Below, in pieces: positions 22,190-34,253 of a stretch of DNA of 64,000 nucleotides. The stretch's first letter is position 1; the number at the start of each line of letters is the position of its first letter. The DNA lies in NCBI GenBank assembly GCA_964019695.1, contig OZ026525.1, positions 90,987,779-91,051,778 on the forward strand. The letters run 5' to 3'. Position numbers and translations under genes: made by a program. The DNA comes from Loripinus fragilis (Eukaryota; Mollusca; Bivalvia; Lucinida; Lucinidae). The notes beneath the pieces are model-generated. The model was not told where the DNA came from. It saw only the letters and a list, made by a program, of their open reading frames with translations, and did not search any database.

Positions 22190-23730
22190 AAAAATGCAGT
22201 TGCTCAAATGAGGACAAATTCCATCATATCACAGCCCATTTGACAATACATTTTATAACGAAAAAAATATCACCAATTAGGCGGTTTATAGATGTATTAA
22301 ATTCTGATAGTCATTGTGCGATCAGTCCGCACATAACGAAATAAACGCAAAAAAGCGTTGTTCACTGAATTCCGAAAAGAGGTGTTTCATGTTTATTTGA
22401 ACAAATTTGAAAATGCCGTTTCTCATTTATTTCTCGTTATATTTGGTAATAATTGATTTCCATGGGTTAGTCTGATCTCCAGAAATAGGCAGTCATCAAG
22501 AAAACATTATTTAGTTTTCATTTTCCGGTTTGAAACAGTCTCTGAAGATGAGTAATCAAATCTTAAGCGTTTAAAAATGCTGTTTTAAACGAAATGTACT
22601 AAATCTTTCTCGAACAATTTCTCAAAAAGATGTTAAATTTTTCTCTTGAAACCTTTTTTATATTGTACATAAATAATTAAAGTGTGTTCTCTTTGAAAAT
22701 AAAGCATTCCAGTTGGATATTTACTATTTGGAAGCAACTTGATTATCAAATTTTAGGGTTTACAGTTTCCAAAGCAACACTCAATTGTATGCAAAATACT
22801 CAAATGCAATATTTGGCGATCAGTTTTATCTGCGATAGATATTTAAAATATCTAAGAAAATGATTTCGCTTTGAATTTTGATAATTTGTTTTTCAAAAAT
22901 TTTCCAAGACACATTTTATACACGAGATACCCATTTGAGTACTTTTATGGAAAAACTTATTCCAAGGCAGATGGAAGTTGAATACACTAGTCTTCATCTG
23001 TTAGGTGGTGGAGAAGCTGGTACCGGTTTTGCAATCTTGTGAGATTCATTGGTACACGTTAAACTAAAGCCAAGCAGCATACTGATTGCATAACATCAAA
23101 TTCAATTTATATTCATTTTACAAGCAACGCAAGGAGCTGTAAACCTGTGCAGTGTAATACAGAGCTTTTCAGGAACTCGTTTTTCCCAAGGACAGTTATT
23201 GATTGGCGTAATGATCGAGCTTGATCGAGCCAGTAACATGAGATAAGTTAGAACCATCTAAAAGATAGTGCAGTGCATGTAGAGACAATTCACGGATTTA
23301 GTGTAGATTTTATTTTCTTGTTCTTTGGGATCATGGGCTTCATTTTCGGGACTTTGAAACTATTAGAGGGTCACTGATGAAGCCTAAATGGCCGAAACTA
23401 GCTAGTCTAGTTTCAGTGTTTGGTGCATTCTTTGCTTCCAAAGGATAACCTTTTTAAGAATATATTAGAAGAGCCATCTCATAGAAACTATTTTTTGCCA
23501 GCTCACTCCGGTTGCGCACGCTGAAAAGCCATTCAAGGTGTTCATCCAGATCAAGACTTTGTTGAACTTTGATTTATTGTTAATTGTTAATGGCGCAGCA
23601 AGAACGTTGAAAAGTTACGCACATCAAGGGAGATTACTGGATCATAAAGTGATTTTCTTTAAATTAGTCCCGAAGTAAACCTAATGGTATAAATAAATTA
23701 TGACTTAAACAGTGGCGGTCTTGATTTAGA
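22190..23730. other. AT-rich non-coding DNA
   Basis: No gene, tRNA or repeat recognised. A short open stretch near 22970-23040 (reading LHLLGGGEAGTGFAIL) has no splice-site or family support and is not called. Confidence 0.4.
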
Positions 23731-23740
23731 AGTGTTGGTA

Positions 23741-25290
23741 AACAGTTTGGGTACATGTAAGGCCCTACCAAACGTTGGGCAGATCTTGCAAACAGTTTGG
23801 GTACATGTAAGGCCCTACCAAACGTTGAGCAGATCTGGCAAACAGTTTGGGTACATGTAAGGCCCTACCAAACGTTGGGCAGATCTGGCAAACGGTTTGG
23901 ATACATGTACAGTGAGCCACTTTAGTTACGCATCACTTATAAAATGTAAAATTAATCAGAAAAGAAATTTGATAATTTTATTCTGAGACTACCAACGTAA
24001 AGTGCATCTATATTTGCATTAGCCATTGAAAGTTTATTGTGATCAGATCAAAAACGAATGAGAAAATGGATCTTTAAGTGCACTACCCTCAAAACACCAT
24101 TTCACATTGCATTATCTCGAATGAAACTCAGATCACATTGCACTTTTTTCAGGGTCGAATTTCTGCTATGCCAGAGATAAGAGTCAATTTATTCTTGGCA
24201 ATATCTAAGACTGGAATGTGTTTGTTAACTTCAACATGTTTTTTAAATGTTTTACCAGTTTGGTTCCCAGCTGGTCAAGGTTTGAAAAAAGTTGGTTTTA
24301 GTTACTTTTTTAAAGTTAGTTAAAATTTCGTATGATTCTGAGTAAACTAGTTATCAAAACACTTCTTTTATAATTTCATTTTAAACAACCATGTATCCAC
24401 CTTTTATTTTCGTAAAAAAATTAATGAATTTATTGGCGTCATGGTGTTGACGTTAGTGATGACGTCACTACTACCAAGGCTGTTAGATGTGTCAATGATA
24501 AGATGGTTTAGTGTTTTGATACTTCTATGTCAACAAGTGACTCATAACAAAACAATTTGCGAAGAAAACCCTGTTTGATTATTGTAACTGACGCTAATAT
24601 GACGTCAAAACGAGCATTTCTTCAAAAAGTAACGGTGTTACTAAATTCAACGACCGAAAAAGGGCATTTTACTTGAATAAAATAATTGTTTTTGGTGTTT
24701 TTCTGTCACAATGATCACCATGGATAATGACTAGCGCAAAACAAAAATAAAGAATATGGACGTTCAGCTTGCACGTGCATTTTGCATTTTTGTCAAAATC
24801 ACCTTTGACGTAGCAGAATGATTCGCATGAGTGATTCCAATTTTTTTTTCGATGTCATCAAACAGATAAAATGTCAATAGATAAATTATCATCGACAATG
24901 TTGGATTCCACCATTTTTGTCAAAAAATGTGGGCCCTGAAAAATTGGCGCGTAACTAAAGTGGCTCACTGTAAGGCCCTACCAAACGTTGGGCAGATCTG
25001 GCAAACAGTTTGGGTACATGTAAGGCCCTACCAAACGTAGGGCAGATCTGGCAAACAGTTTATGTACATGTAAAGCCCTACCAAACGTTGGGCAGATCTG
25101 GCAAACAGTTTGTGTACATGTAAGGTCCTACCAAACGTTGGGCAGATCTGACAAACAGTTTGGATACATGTAAGGCCCTACCAAAAGTTGGGCAGATCTG
25201 GCAAACAGTTTGGACACTGATCAGGCTTGATAAAACGTTGGGCAGATCTGGCAAACAGTTTGGTTACAGATAAGGCCCTACCAAACGTTG
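23741..25290. repeat. 50-bp minisatellite split by a transposon
   Basis: Units of 50 bp (AACAGTTTGGGTACATGTAA, GGCCCTACCAAACGTTGGGC, AGATCTGGCA) run from 23741 to 23909 and resume at 24971-25290, about ten units in all. The last units drift into the CAGCAGACGAC family (25290-25390), suggesting expansion from inside such an element. Confidence 0.9.
23910..24970. mobile_element. Tc1/mariner-like element without transposase
   Basis: 1061 bp, with perfect 22-bp inverted ends beginning CAGTGAGCCACTTTAGTTAC. TA on both sides (23908-23909 and 24971-24972) is the target duplication, and the 50-bp array resumes exactly after it. The interior has TGACGTCA motifs but no transposase; an 81-codon ORF at 24078-24323 is unrecognised. 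Confidence 0.88.
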
Positions 25291-25430
25291 GGCATGATCT
25301 TGATCCAAACTGTTCGCCACTCTGATGATATTCTTGAAATCTTTTTTGGAAAAACTGATTTAGAAAAAAATCAGCAGACGACAAAAACATGATAAGAGGC
25401 AACGAATCTATAGAAAAGCAATATACAGTT

Positions 25431-25545
25431 ATTGACTATTAAGCCATTGGACATGATGTGATGTCGACCTTAGAGTACCGGACGAGGTTAATATTGGTAT
25501 TCTCAAGTCAACATCACAGCATGTCCAATGCCTCAATAGTCAACA
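25431..25545. repeat. Hairpin MITE of about 115 bp
   Basis: TTGACTATTAAGCCATTGGA with CATGATGTGATGTCGA is mirrored by TCAACATCACAGCATG and TCCAATGCCTCAATAGTCAA. Arms of about 38 bp around a 40-bp loop. Confidence 0.75.
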
Positions 25546-25559
25546 ATTGTTTTATTATA

Positions 25560-26420
25560 TAATTTATCTAAACAATAAATCAACAATAACAAATCTTGGC
25601 CATGGACTATGTCTTTTAATTCTTGAATTTCTTTTTTTACATGATGACAAACTAATTTGATTCAGTTAAAAGAGGAATGAATGCATAATTTATTTGTGCT
25701 TACAACTGCTGACAGTAAACCCCCCTGATTAAATGCCACATGATGTGTCATTTCATCAGGGTCTACACTGCTTGCTAAGACAAAAATGATCTTTAGAGAA
25801 AACAAATATAGTTTAATGTAGAAATTGTAGCCTATGACCCCTTATAATATAAAATGGCAATTACAAGTTTATTGCAGTAATCCATAAGGAAGAATTCATT
25901 AATGCACCAAGGGTTCTACTTATTACTATATTCAACAGCAAAGTCTTTAGTTACATGTATATGATGAAACACCAAATCTTATATACAAAGGTTATCAGCA
26001 GACGAAACAAGACGCCGCTGGTAAGAAAAGGGTTATAATGATATAGTTAATTGTTGTTTGATCTTGGACTAGTAGAAAACAAAATGCCAATTTAGCATGA
26101 AGCATACCTGTATTTGCGATTTGTGGGTGAATTATTATAATTAAAGTACACCTTTAGTATAAAGTGGTCAGAAGGGTTTAAAAAGCTCTGGTTTAGAGAC
26201 ATATTTCTATTCACATCTGACAATACATGCTCATGAGTGGCATAATGTAATACAATACCTTACATATATTAAACATATAATTACACAGCAATAATGTGAG
26301 TTCAATGTGTTCATCCTTAATTATTAGTAATGTTTCAAAACAAAAAAATAGATTTGAAAACAAATACAAACATTTGGAGAAAACACATTCAAGATCACAT
26401 CAGAAACAATAAACATCTTT
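25560..26420. other. AT-rich non-coding DNA
   Basis: Nothing recognised apart from a short CAGCAGACGAAAC remnant near 25990. Confidence 0.4.
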
Positions 26421-26425
26421 ATATA

Positions 26426-27461
26426 CTAAAGGACTTTGAAAACGCATCACTCAGAGTAAATCCTTTATTATACAAACCCTGAGAATGTCAGCGAGATAAT
26501 CATTATTGCATATCATAGTCTGACCATCTTGTAGTATGTCCTAGAAACATGGTTGTAAATTTACTTTAAGGTATTGAAAAATTATCCGTTTTAAGACAGG
26601 GGTGGTCAATTTTGAAGGACACAAAGTCAGCTACAATTTAACACGCGTTAGTTTTGATTCCTGACTCAACAAATTTGCGTGCTTTGCTTCTTTCTAGATT
26701 TCACATTAATCATTGAAGGATTAGAAATGAATTGACTGTTTGGTATGCTCAAAATCACACCCCTTTAAAATTAACGACATACCCCACCCACCCTGATTAC
26801 TAGAGTCTAGTAATAAAATTCAACGTCTTGGGCTTTTCAAAGTTTCCATTTCTTACGCCCGGTTTTATTGGGAGAGGCTCAGGACATACACAAATGACAG
26901 CTTATTCATAAATTATGCTTGTATCACGTGTCTTTTGTATTGTGCAAGTGACGTTTACGTAAATTTTTAAAACGTTCTCGATCACATGATAGCAGATCTC
27001 CTGCAACAATTTACATCAATACGTCTTCCTCACATGCTTGTCAGTGTATGTAATCAATATCAGTAATGACAGCATGCATAAATGTAACTAATGGAGATGT
27101 TTCTAAAAAGGGGCTGTAAATTGATGTTCAAATTTGACGTTTATTTTCGAAATTTTGAAGTTATCAATTACTTTTAATTAGAAAAAGTCTATTAACTCTT
27201 TTGGTAACAAGACATCATATACGCCACAGTTTAAACATAAAAATAATCAAAAAACTTCATTTATTTGTGCAGAAAGGTGCTGGATGCTGTAAGTAACCAT
27301 GTGACGTCATCAGCAGCGTCGCGTGACAGTGCAGTCAAATTATTGACTGATTCATACCAATTCTGGGTTGCACATTAAAACCTGCGAGTAAGTTTTTAAT
27401 AGCATATACGGTTTGCAAGAAAAGTGCAAAAATATGGTGATGCGTTTTCAAAGTCCTCTAG
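26426..27461. mobile_element. TA-flanked DNA element, 1.04 kb
   Basis: Ends CTAAAGGACTTTGAAAACGC and inverse GCGTTTTCAAAGTCCTCTAG give a 25-bp inverted repeat (one mismatch). TA lies at 26424-26425 and 27462-27463. No transposase. The ACGCATCAC just inside the end is shared with the 23910 element, hinting at related transposases. Confidence 0.8.
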
Positions 27462-27559
27462 TATATCAAACTGACAAGTATATAAAACAGGTTACTGTGT
27501 TGTTTGATTATGCCCAAGGTGTGACATGTCGGTAGACTTTAGGCCATTGAATAAAGCCT

Positions 27560-27840
27560 TAGTCGCCATTTTTAACTATCAGACAGTTACTCAAGAAAAC
27601 ATGTCTCCTGGGTTTGCGAACAACGAAGGCACAGACCAGACTGCGCATCCACGCAGTCGAGACCAGACTGCGCATCCTCGTAGTCTGATCAGTGACTTTG
27701 CTATTCGCTATCTGGAGACCATAGTAGCCAAGCTTGTTTCATGCAAAATTTCACTTTTCTAGCTAGTCTCTGAAGCTGCGGAAAGTAGTTTAGGACTTGC
27801 TTTGTCTGAAACCCTGAAGACAGGTATTGTCACGTCACGG
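27560..27840. repeat. Fragment of a second MITE-like family
   Basis: GACCAGACTGCGCATCCACG is present twice in tandem, followed by TAGTCTGATCAGTGACTTTG and GAAACCCTGAAGACAGG. Related to 20500-20680 and distantly to M240. The ORF through it is not a gene. Confidence 0.5.
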
Positions 27841-27993
27841 TCAATTTTTTAATGTTTCCTATTAAACTCCTTTTTCCGATTGGGTTGATCAAGACTTTCA
27901 TTGTCTGTCTGATTAAACGGCATCAACAACTAACAATTCTGCATTTAGTTTTCAGTTCAATCTTGATTTTGGATTCATAGGCAAGCATATATA

Positions 27994-28569
27994 CTATTGA
28001 CATAAAGTTAAGCATATTTTACTTCCAATGACCAAAATTAATAAATTCAGATGATCTGACATAACATGCTTTTACATTAGTCTACAATACTTATTTTGAG
28101 TCGAAAATGGAATTTTTGTTGAAATTTGTATTCAGAAACATATTCATTGACTCAAAAGAACGTGGGCATCTACGGGCGATAAGATCCAGGAAACAGGATT
28201 CCTAGCCTTTATCCCAAATGCAGCCTTGTCTCAAAGGGCAAAAAATCGTCATTGTATAAACCCATTCGATAATGCCAGAGCCATACAGCTATGCCGGTGT
28301 GATTTATCATGGCTGATTATCTGCGAACTTTGACAGACAGTCAGCAAAATCATTCCCAAATTTTGGAGAAAATTAACATTTTGGTTTTCGTAAGCGGTTT
28401 AGTAGGCACAGTTCTCAGGTTCCGATGACGTCATCGCGATTTGTGAAGTTCTATATTACTGACAGTAGAATAACAGTACTTTTTAATGAGCAATACATAA
28501 TTTTGTAAAAAATGATATTCTGTTAAAAATTAGCAACACGATCAAAAATGCTTAACTTTATGTCATTAG
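27994..28569. mobile_element. TA-flanked DNA element, 576 bp
   Basis: Ends CTATTGACATAAAGTTAAGC and inverse GCTTAACTTTATGTCATTAG; TA at 27992-27993 and 28570-28571. Contains GATGACGTCATCGC. No ORF with motifs. Same CTA start as the 26426 element. Confidence 0.8.
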
Positions 28570-28639
28570 TATATCTTAATTGGCGATTTAAGCCAGGCAG
28601 ATCTTGTCTATTATTGTTTTGGGTGATTTTCATGCTTTG

Positions 28640-28790
28640 TTGTCTGCTAACGTTTATTCTATTGTCAAAACTAAGGACACTATCACAGTGTCAAACGGTT
28701 TGTATCCAGATCAGGACCAGCAAAATCTGCTGACCTCTTTCTAACTGTTTACAAAGGTTCAACAGACAACAAAAGTCGGCACAATTAAGG
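28640..28790. repeat. Fragment of the 'CAGCAGACGAC' repeat family
   Basis: GTCAAACGGTTTGTATCCAG, ATCAGGACCAGCAAAATCTG and GTTCAACAGACAACAAAAGT match other members in order. Confidence 0.5.
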
Positions 28791-28857
28791 AATGAGTTTA
28801 TTTTTTATTATTATGTTTCACGCTTTGTTTTTATTAAATTGTCTTGTCTGTTCTTCG

Positions 28858-28990
28858 TAGCCTTGTGACCACCTGCTTGGAAAGAGCGAACCTCTTTGCT
28901 CTCTTTTGTGTGGTGTTTCTTGTGTTTTGTCAGTGTCGGATCTGGTGTGGTACTTGATTGTATCAATTCCTAATCTTCCCGTTCTTCTTT
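28858..28990 (+). mobile_element. 3'-end fragment of the Penelope-like element
   Basis: TAGCCTTGTGACCACCTGC and GTGGTACTTGATTGTATCAA followed by TTCCTAATCTTCC match the last 130 bp of the 34321-35334 copy in the same orientation. Severely 5'-truncated. Confidence 0.8.
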
Positions 28991-29099
28991 ATTTAATTTT
29001 TTGACATAATCCATTTTTTTCATATAGAAGAAACAAACTGTCAATTACGCATGAAACACGCTGCTTTAATCGCTAAACAATTGGGCAATGGATTATAAT

Positions 29100-29216
29100 T
29101 GAGCCGCGGCACGTGATTCCCATTAATGTGGCATTTTTACAAGTGTAGACTCAGACGCGACTGTGCAGCCTCCTTTTTAGTTAATAACTCCAAACGATTT
29201 TCAGTCATTTGCCTAA
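29100..29216 (+). mobile_element. M240 MITE, left half (split by insertion)
   Basis: Starts TGAGCCGCGGCACGTGATTC and runs to CAGTCATTTGCCTAA, the middle of M240. The rest of the MITE resumes at 32352, 3.1 kb away. Confidence 0.88.
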
Positions 29217-29657
29217 TGCCCAGCACCACAGGGCTTGCGACCGCAGTGCGACCTCTCGGCGACTGATTTCGATTGCGACCTCTGCAACCACTGCAACTGT
29301 CGGCCAGTCCCCCATCAGTCTCCGATGTTCGGCGATCGTTTAGCATTTAGTCGGCGATCGGTCGGCGAATGATCAGAGACTGATCGGCGACTAAATGGAG
29401 ACTGCTCTATCATCATTTTTAGAAATCAAGTGTTTGGAAAGAATAAAATAATTTCTGTGCAAGTTGCCATTGTGATCTATCTATCTATCCTTCTGTAAAC
29501 CTAAACCTCCGAGGAGGAGGTAAGGTGGTGTTCCGGTATATACCAGGATGTAAACGGTGTTAAATGGAACAAAAGCATAGAAAAAAGTGGGTGACATGAG
29601 TTTGTACAGTGCGGTGGAGAATGTAGAATAGTTAGAATATAAAACAGATGCCGGTAT

Positions 29658-30681
29658 CTAGGGAGTGGAGTGGGCTACCTGGCAAAAAGCCGAACTGAAC
29701 TGTGCCGAGGTAGGCAGGGTGGGGATGTGGTGTGGTAGGGCGTTCCATTGTATTATTGTCCAAGGAAAGAAGGTGTATTTATAGAAGTCTCTTAGAGTTG
29801 TGATCTGTCCGTATGCCATCGGGTGATTTCTTGAAAAGGGGCAGGTGTTCCGCATCAGATAGTCAGAGGCAGGAATGGCCACAAGGTCGTATGTGACCTT
29901 GTATAGGAGGACCAGTCGAACACTATGGGTCGTTGGTCGAGGGTGCTCCAGTTGAGATCCCGAAGCATTGTTAACACGCTAGATGTGTATTGGTAATCAC
30001 GCCTTACCCATCTAGCGGCCCTACGTTGTAGGGACTCAAGTTTATTTATGTCTAGATCTGTGTGGGGGGACCACACAGTAGAGGCGTACTCTAGCTGTGG
30101 GCGGACAAGCGTTTTGTATGCTGTTGATTTCAGGTCAATGTTGTGGACCCGAATATAGCGTTTGAGAAAACCTAGTGTTTGATTTGCCTTTTTGGTAATG
30201 TTGTTGATGTGTTTGGACCATTTGAGGTCTTCTGATATAGTGACCCTAGGTATTTTGCAGATGGGACACTTTCATGTACACAGCCATGGAGTTGATATTT
30301 TGTTTGTAGGGGAATTTTGAGCCGGGTCACATGAAAGACCTGGCATTTGAAGAGATTAAAGCTCATGTCCCATAGCTTTTCCCAGTTTTTTAAGATTTCT
30401 AGGTCTTTCTGTAGGACCTCTAAGTCAGCTTGATTATCAAGAGCAAGATACATGGCTGTGTCGTCTGCAAATAACCTGACTCTGGATCTAACCTGTTCCA
30501 GGAGGTCGTTTATGTAGGCCAGAAACAATATGGGTTCAAGAACCGAGCCCTGTGGGACACCTGAGGACACTGTTATATTATGGGAGTTACTGCCATTTAG
30601 TATAACTGATTGCGTTCTGTTGTCAAGAAAGTCTTTAATCCAATTTAGAATGTTCCCCCTTATGCTGTAAAATTGGAGTTT
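29658..30681 (-). pseudogene. LINE reverse transcriptase, downstream tandem copy
   Basis: The minus-strand frame 30570-30172 has VPQGSVLEPILFLAYINDLL (RT motif B) and LFADDTAMYLAL (motif C, the catalytic ADD). A frameshifted continuation at 30076-29855 has KLESLQRRAARWV, and 29882-29658 has the typical C-terminal tail (FFPWTIIQWNALP). Frames are broken, so it is inactive. Confidence 0.85.
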
Positions 30682-31800
30682 GTGGAGTGGGCTACCTGGG
30701 AAACAGCCGAACTGAACTGTGCCAAGGTAGGCAGGTTAGGGATCTGGTGTGGTAGGGCGTTCTAATGTATTATTGTCCAAGGAAGAAGGTGTATTTATAG
30801 AAGTATTTTAGAGCTGTGATCTGTCTGTACGCCATTGGGTGATTTCTTGAAAAGGGGCGGGTGTTCCGCATCAGGTAGTCAGAAGCAGATATGGCCACAA
30901 GGTCGTATGTGACCTTGTATAGGAGGACCAGTCGAACACTATGCGTCGTTGGTCGAGGGTGCGCCAGTTGAGATCCTGAAGCATTGGTGACACGCTAAAT
31001 GTGTATTGGTAATCACAGGTTACCCATCTAGCTGCCCTACGTTGTAGAGACTCAAGTTTATTTATGTCTAGATCTGTGTGGGGGACCACACAGTAGAGGC
31101 GTATTCTAGCTGTGGGCGGACAAGGGTTTTGTATGTTGTTGATTACAGGTCCTTGTTGTGGACCCGAACATTGCGTTTGAGAAAACCTAGTGTTTGATTT
31201 GCCTTTTTGACAATGTTTTTGATGTGTTTGGACCATTTGAGGTCTTCTGATATAGTGGCCCTAGGTATATTGCAGATGGGACACTTTCAAGTACACAGCC
31301 ATTGAGGTTAGGGTCACATGAAAGAACTGGCATATTGAGGGATTAAAGCTTATGTCCCAGAGCTTTTCCCAGTTTTCTAAGATTTCTAGGTCTTTCTGTA
31401 GGATCTCTAAGTCAGCTTGATTATCAAGAGCAAGATACATGGCTGTGTCGTCTGCAAATAACCTGACTCTGGATCTAACCTGTTCCAGGAGGTCGTTTAT
31501 GTAGGCCAGAAACAATATGGGTTCAAGAACCGAGCCCTGTGGGACACCTGAGGACACTGTAATATTATGGGAGTTACTGCCATTTAGTATAACTGATTGC
31601 GTTCTGTTGTCAAGAAAGTCTTTAATCCAATTTAGAATTTTCCCCCTTATGCCGTAAAAGTGGAGTTTTAATAATAATTTTTTCGTGATCAACTTGGTCT
31701 AACCCTTACTAAAATCAAGGAGGATAAGGTCTGTTTGTTTTCCGGGTTGCATACTTTTGGAATGTTCATCAACGAACATAATAAGTTGTGTGATAATATA
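30682..31800 (-). pseudogene. LINE reverse transcriptase, upstream tandem copy
   Basis: Frame 31692-31261 begins KLLLKLHFYGIRGKILNWIK and carries VPQGSVLEPILFLAYINDLL and LFADDTAMYLAL. The C-terminal part is at 31236-30871 in another frame. The upstream remainder (near 31700-31800, ending DLILLDFSKG then a stop) is specific to this copy. Nearly identical to 29658-30681 over about 1 kb, so the duplication is recent. Confidence 0.85.
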
Positions 31801-32351
31801 TTAGATAAAATTGTCTCGCTTTCAACAAATTAGAATGCTGCAAGTGTTGTTGTGATTATTCTGCTGAGACCAAGCTATGAGCTTGCATTTTTAGCTTTTG
31901 ATATATCTGGCTCAATTTGTCTCTACGACAGCTGAGATCATCATCAGAATCAGGAGTCTGAATTTCATTCTTATTTTTACCGCCTGATTTGATACTGCTG
32001 TCACCTCTATGCCACATGAAGCACAGAAATGGTGTCAGGTTGGCATAATAGCGTCATGTTGAAGCTGGCATTCCAACCAGATTAGTCAGAGACTAGTTGC
32101 TGAAGATTTCAAAGCCAAAATATTCATGGAATTGATTGCCGACTTCTAGAATACCTTTGCAACTAGTTGGCGACTAGTCTTTTGTGCATGATCAAAAGAC
32201 TGGCCGTGACTGATTTTGTACGGCGACCGATCGCCGACCTTGCTGCGACCTTGTTGCAACCTTTGTAAAACCTTGCAGCAACCTCTACAACCTCTCCGTG
32301 ATTGCCATTTTTTAAGTCGCAGCAAGGTCGCAAGCTCTGTGGGGATGGGGC

Positions 32352-32486
32352 TTAAGAATCATAGACTATTCAAGCGACTAGCAAATGCACTGATCAGACT
32401 GCACGTGTGCGCAGGCTGGTTGAAGCCTTTGCTAGTCGCACGTCAAACAGGTACCCAATTATTGGAAATCTCATGTTGCTGCTTAA
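32352..32486 (+). mobile_element. M240 MITE, right half
   Basis: Resumes TTAAGAATCATAGACTATTC, then CAAGCGACTAGCAAATGCAC, TGATCAGACTGC and the end ATCTCATGTTGCTGCTTAA. Confidence 0.88.
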
Positions 32487-32489
32487 TTA

Positions 32490-33030
32490 AAGTACACATA
32501 TAATCTAAACTGGTCAGTTCATATAATATAACTGAATACTATGTAATAAGATAAGATAGGAAAAGCTCATTCAACACGTCCAAATAGCATAAAAAATGGC
32601 ATGACAGTCAGTGCAGTGACAAAGAGGCACATTCTGGTTTTCTTCACCATATGTAAGAAAAAAAAAATGCTAGAATATAACTGACCAATGTCCCAATAAG
32701 ATGGTGTGTTGTGCATGCACCTGACCATGTGTTATTGTGCATGCTTCACTTCATTAGAAGACTGGCCTTAAAGCGCTTGATAGAACTGCATCAAAGAGAA
32801 TATCATATCCAGTCTGATAGATACATATAATGGCAACCCAGGTTGCAGCCAACTGTTAATCGAAGCTTATTGTGGTTACTTGTTTGATTTATCTCTTGAG
32901 ATATCCAACTTGCAATCAGAACTAGGGCTTTAAATATCTTCTTCACAAAACTGAGAACATTAGATCGAAGCAACAAATATCATATCTATCGATAGTGTTG
33001 CATAAGCTGCTAATCGCAGCAGTTTAATTA
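32490..33030. other. Unassigned AT-rich DNA
   Basis: No gene recognised. The part nearest 33030 may be the body of the LINE fragment that ends at 33143. Confidence 0.4.
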
Positions 33031-33034
33031 GGAC

Positions 33035-33143
33035 TATATCTTTTTTCACTGTCTCTGTTACAATGTCATCTTATTTGTTGATTATATCCTCAAGGGCTTT
33101 ATAGCCTTTTGGACTTGGAAATAAAGCTATCTATCTATCTATC
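33035..33143 (+). mobile_element. LINE 3'-end fragment with TATC tail
   Basis: GGGCTTTATAGCCTTTTGGA and CTTGGAAATAAAG followed by four CTAT units: the AATAAA-plus-tetranucleotide tail typical of Jockey/CR1-type LINEs. Only the 3' end is recognisable. Confidence 0.65.
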
Positions 33144-33199
33144 AAATATGCATTCATACATATGTACATGCATTTATGCATGCAAGTGGCGAAGATGTA

Positions 33200-34250
33200 T
33201 CAAGCGTTTTACAGATAATCTTAATTGCTTTTTCAAGACAATTTAATGACGTCTGTGGCTCAGACACCGTCAACTTTATATCTCAATTAATACAGAAGAT
33301 GGTTGCCCACGAGAAGCACAATCGTCATTAAAGCTGTCTAGATGTGTCACATTATTATATTGTAATTATGGTACATTCAACAAGCACAGATACAGCTAGG
33401 CTTGTCCAAATAGACTCACATATCAAGTATAATGCATGATCTTACTCAATATTTTCAGTAAAGACACTTCAATAACGACTGTGGCTCAAACACCGGCAAC
33501 TTTATCTCAATTACTACAGAAGATTGTTGCTCACGAGAAGCACAATCGTTATTAAAACTGCCTAGATGTGTCACATCAATACGAATTTTTGTGGTACATT
33601 CGTCAACGATCACAGATACACCCAGGCTTGCCCACATAGACTCACATATAAAGTATAATGCCAGTAAATTGAAGGCAAACAGGAATGATGTACACTTAGA
33701 TAATTACTTAAACTCCTTCAAATATGTACACAATTTCAGGAATAACTGTATTCATGACATAATATGTTTCTATAAAACCGTCATATTACACGCTATTTTG
33801 GCTTTGAGATATTTCATTAAAGAAGCTTTAATATTGCCTATGATTCAAGACCCGTCAACGTCAGTTAAATTATCGGACAGAAGACGGTTGCTCACAGAAA
33901 CCATAGGAGACATGAAAGCTGCCTTGATGTAGCACATCGCAAAGAGGCATTATATTACAGTTTTATATATAATACATTCACCAGCAAATACAGACATTTC
34001 CATGCTCAATGAAATGTACTTACATATCATTTGTCTGTGTTAATTGACAATACATTGAAGTACAACAGCAACTATATACATTTTTATGATACCGTTAGCT
34101 CCTTCAGAGTGTGTATCATTCTAATAAAAGCGCCATCAACATCAGCTCTATTAGGCTACATTATGATGGATGGTTACAGAAACCATTGTTGCCAATAAAG
34201 CTACCTTGATGTGCCACATATTAAAGAATTACTTTATATAACAGTTTTAT
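33200..34250 (+). repeat. Satellite, early units without the MITE
   Basis: Diverged units of roughly 230-350 bp with TGTGGCTCAGACACCGTCAA, CACAGAAACCATAGGAG and ATGTAGCACATCGCAAAGAG motifs, homologous to the non-MITE part of the 585-bp units that follow. The 33591-33932 ORF is an artefact. Confidence 0.7.
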
Positions 34251-34253
34251 ATT

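Larger units (their letters stand above)
29477..31839 (-). mobile_element. 5'-truncated LINE (Jockey/CR1-type), minus strand
   Basis: The 3' end, at the low coordinate, finishes in a GATA-type simple repeat (rc of ATCTATCTATCTATCC). The reverse transcriptase C-terminal half is encoded on the minus strand. Flanks GCAAGTTGCCATTGTGAT (29459-29476) and GCAAGTGTTGTTGTGAT (31840-31856) look like an imperfect target duplication. The 5' part is missing upstream of residues QLIMFVDEHSKSMQPGKQ. About 1 kb is duplicated in tandem (period 1017 bp). Confidence 0.8.
29217..32351. mobile_element. TTAA-flanked TIR element carrying a LINE
   Basis: Left end CCCAGCACCACAGGGCTTGC (from 29219) and right end GCAAGCTCTGTGGGGATGGG (inverted). 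Subterminal GCGACC/GCAACC repeats are present at both ends. Flanks are CTAA (29213-29216, decayed) and TTAA (32352-32355), and uninterrupted M240 copies have TTAA-like sequence at this place. TTAA targets point to piggyBac or Kolobok. Without the LINE it would be about 0.75 kb and non-autonomous. Confidence 0.8.

Noticed and set aside
18386..28000. Earlier HPD exons
   Set aside because: No FWSVDD, VDYNGG or VQHIAL coding was found on the minus strand; the 5' exons are probably beyond the window or missed.
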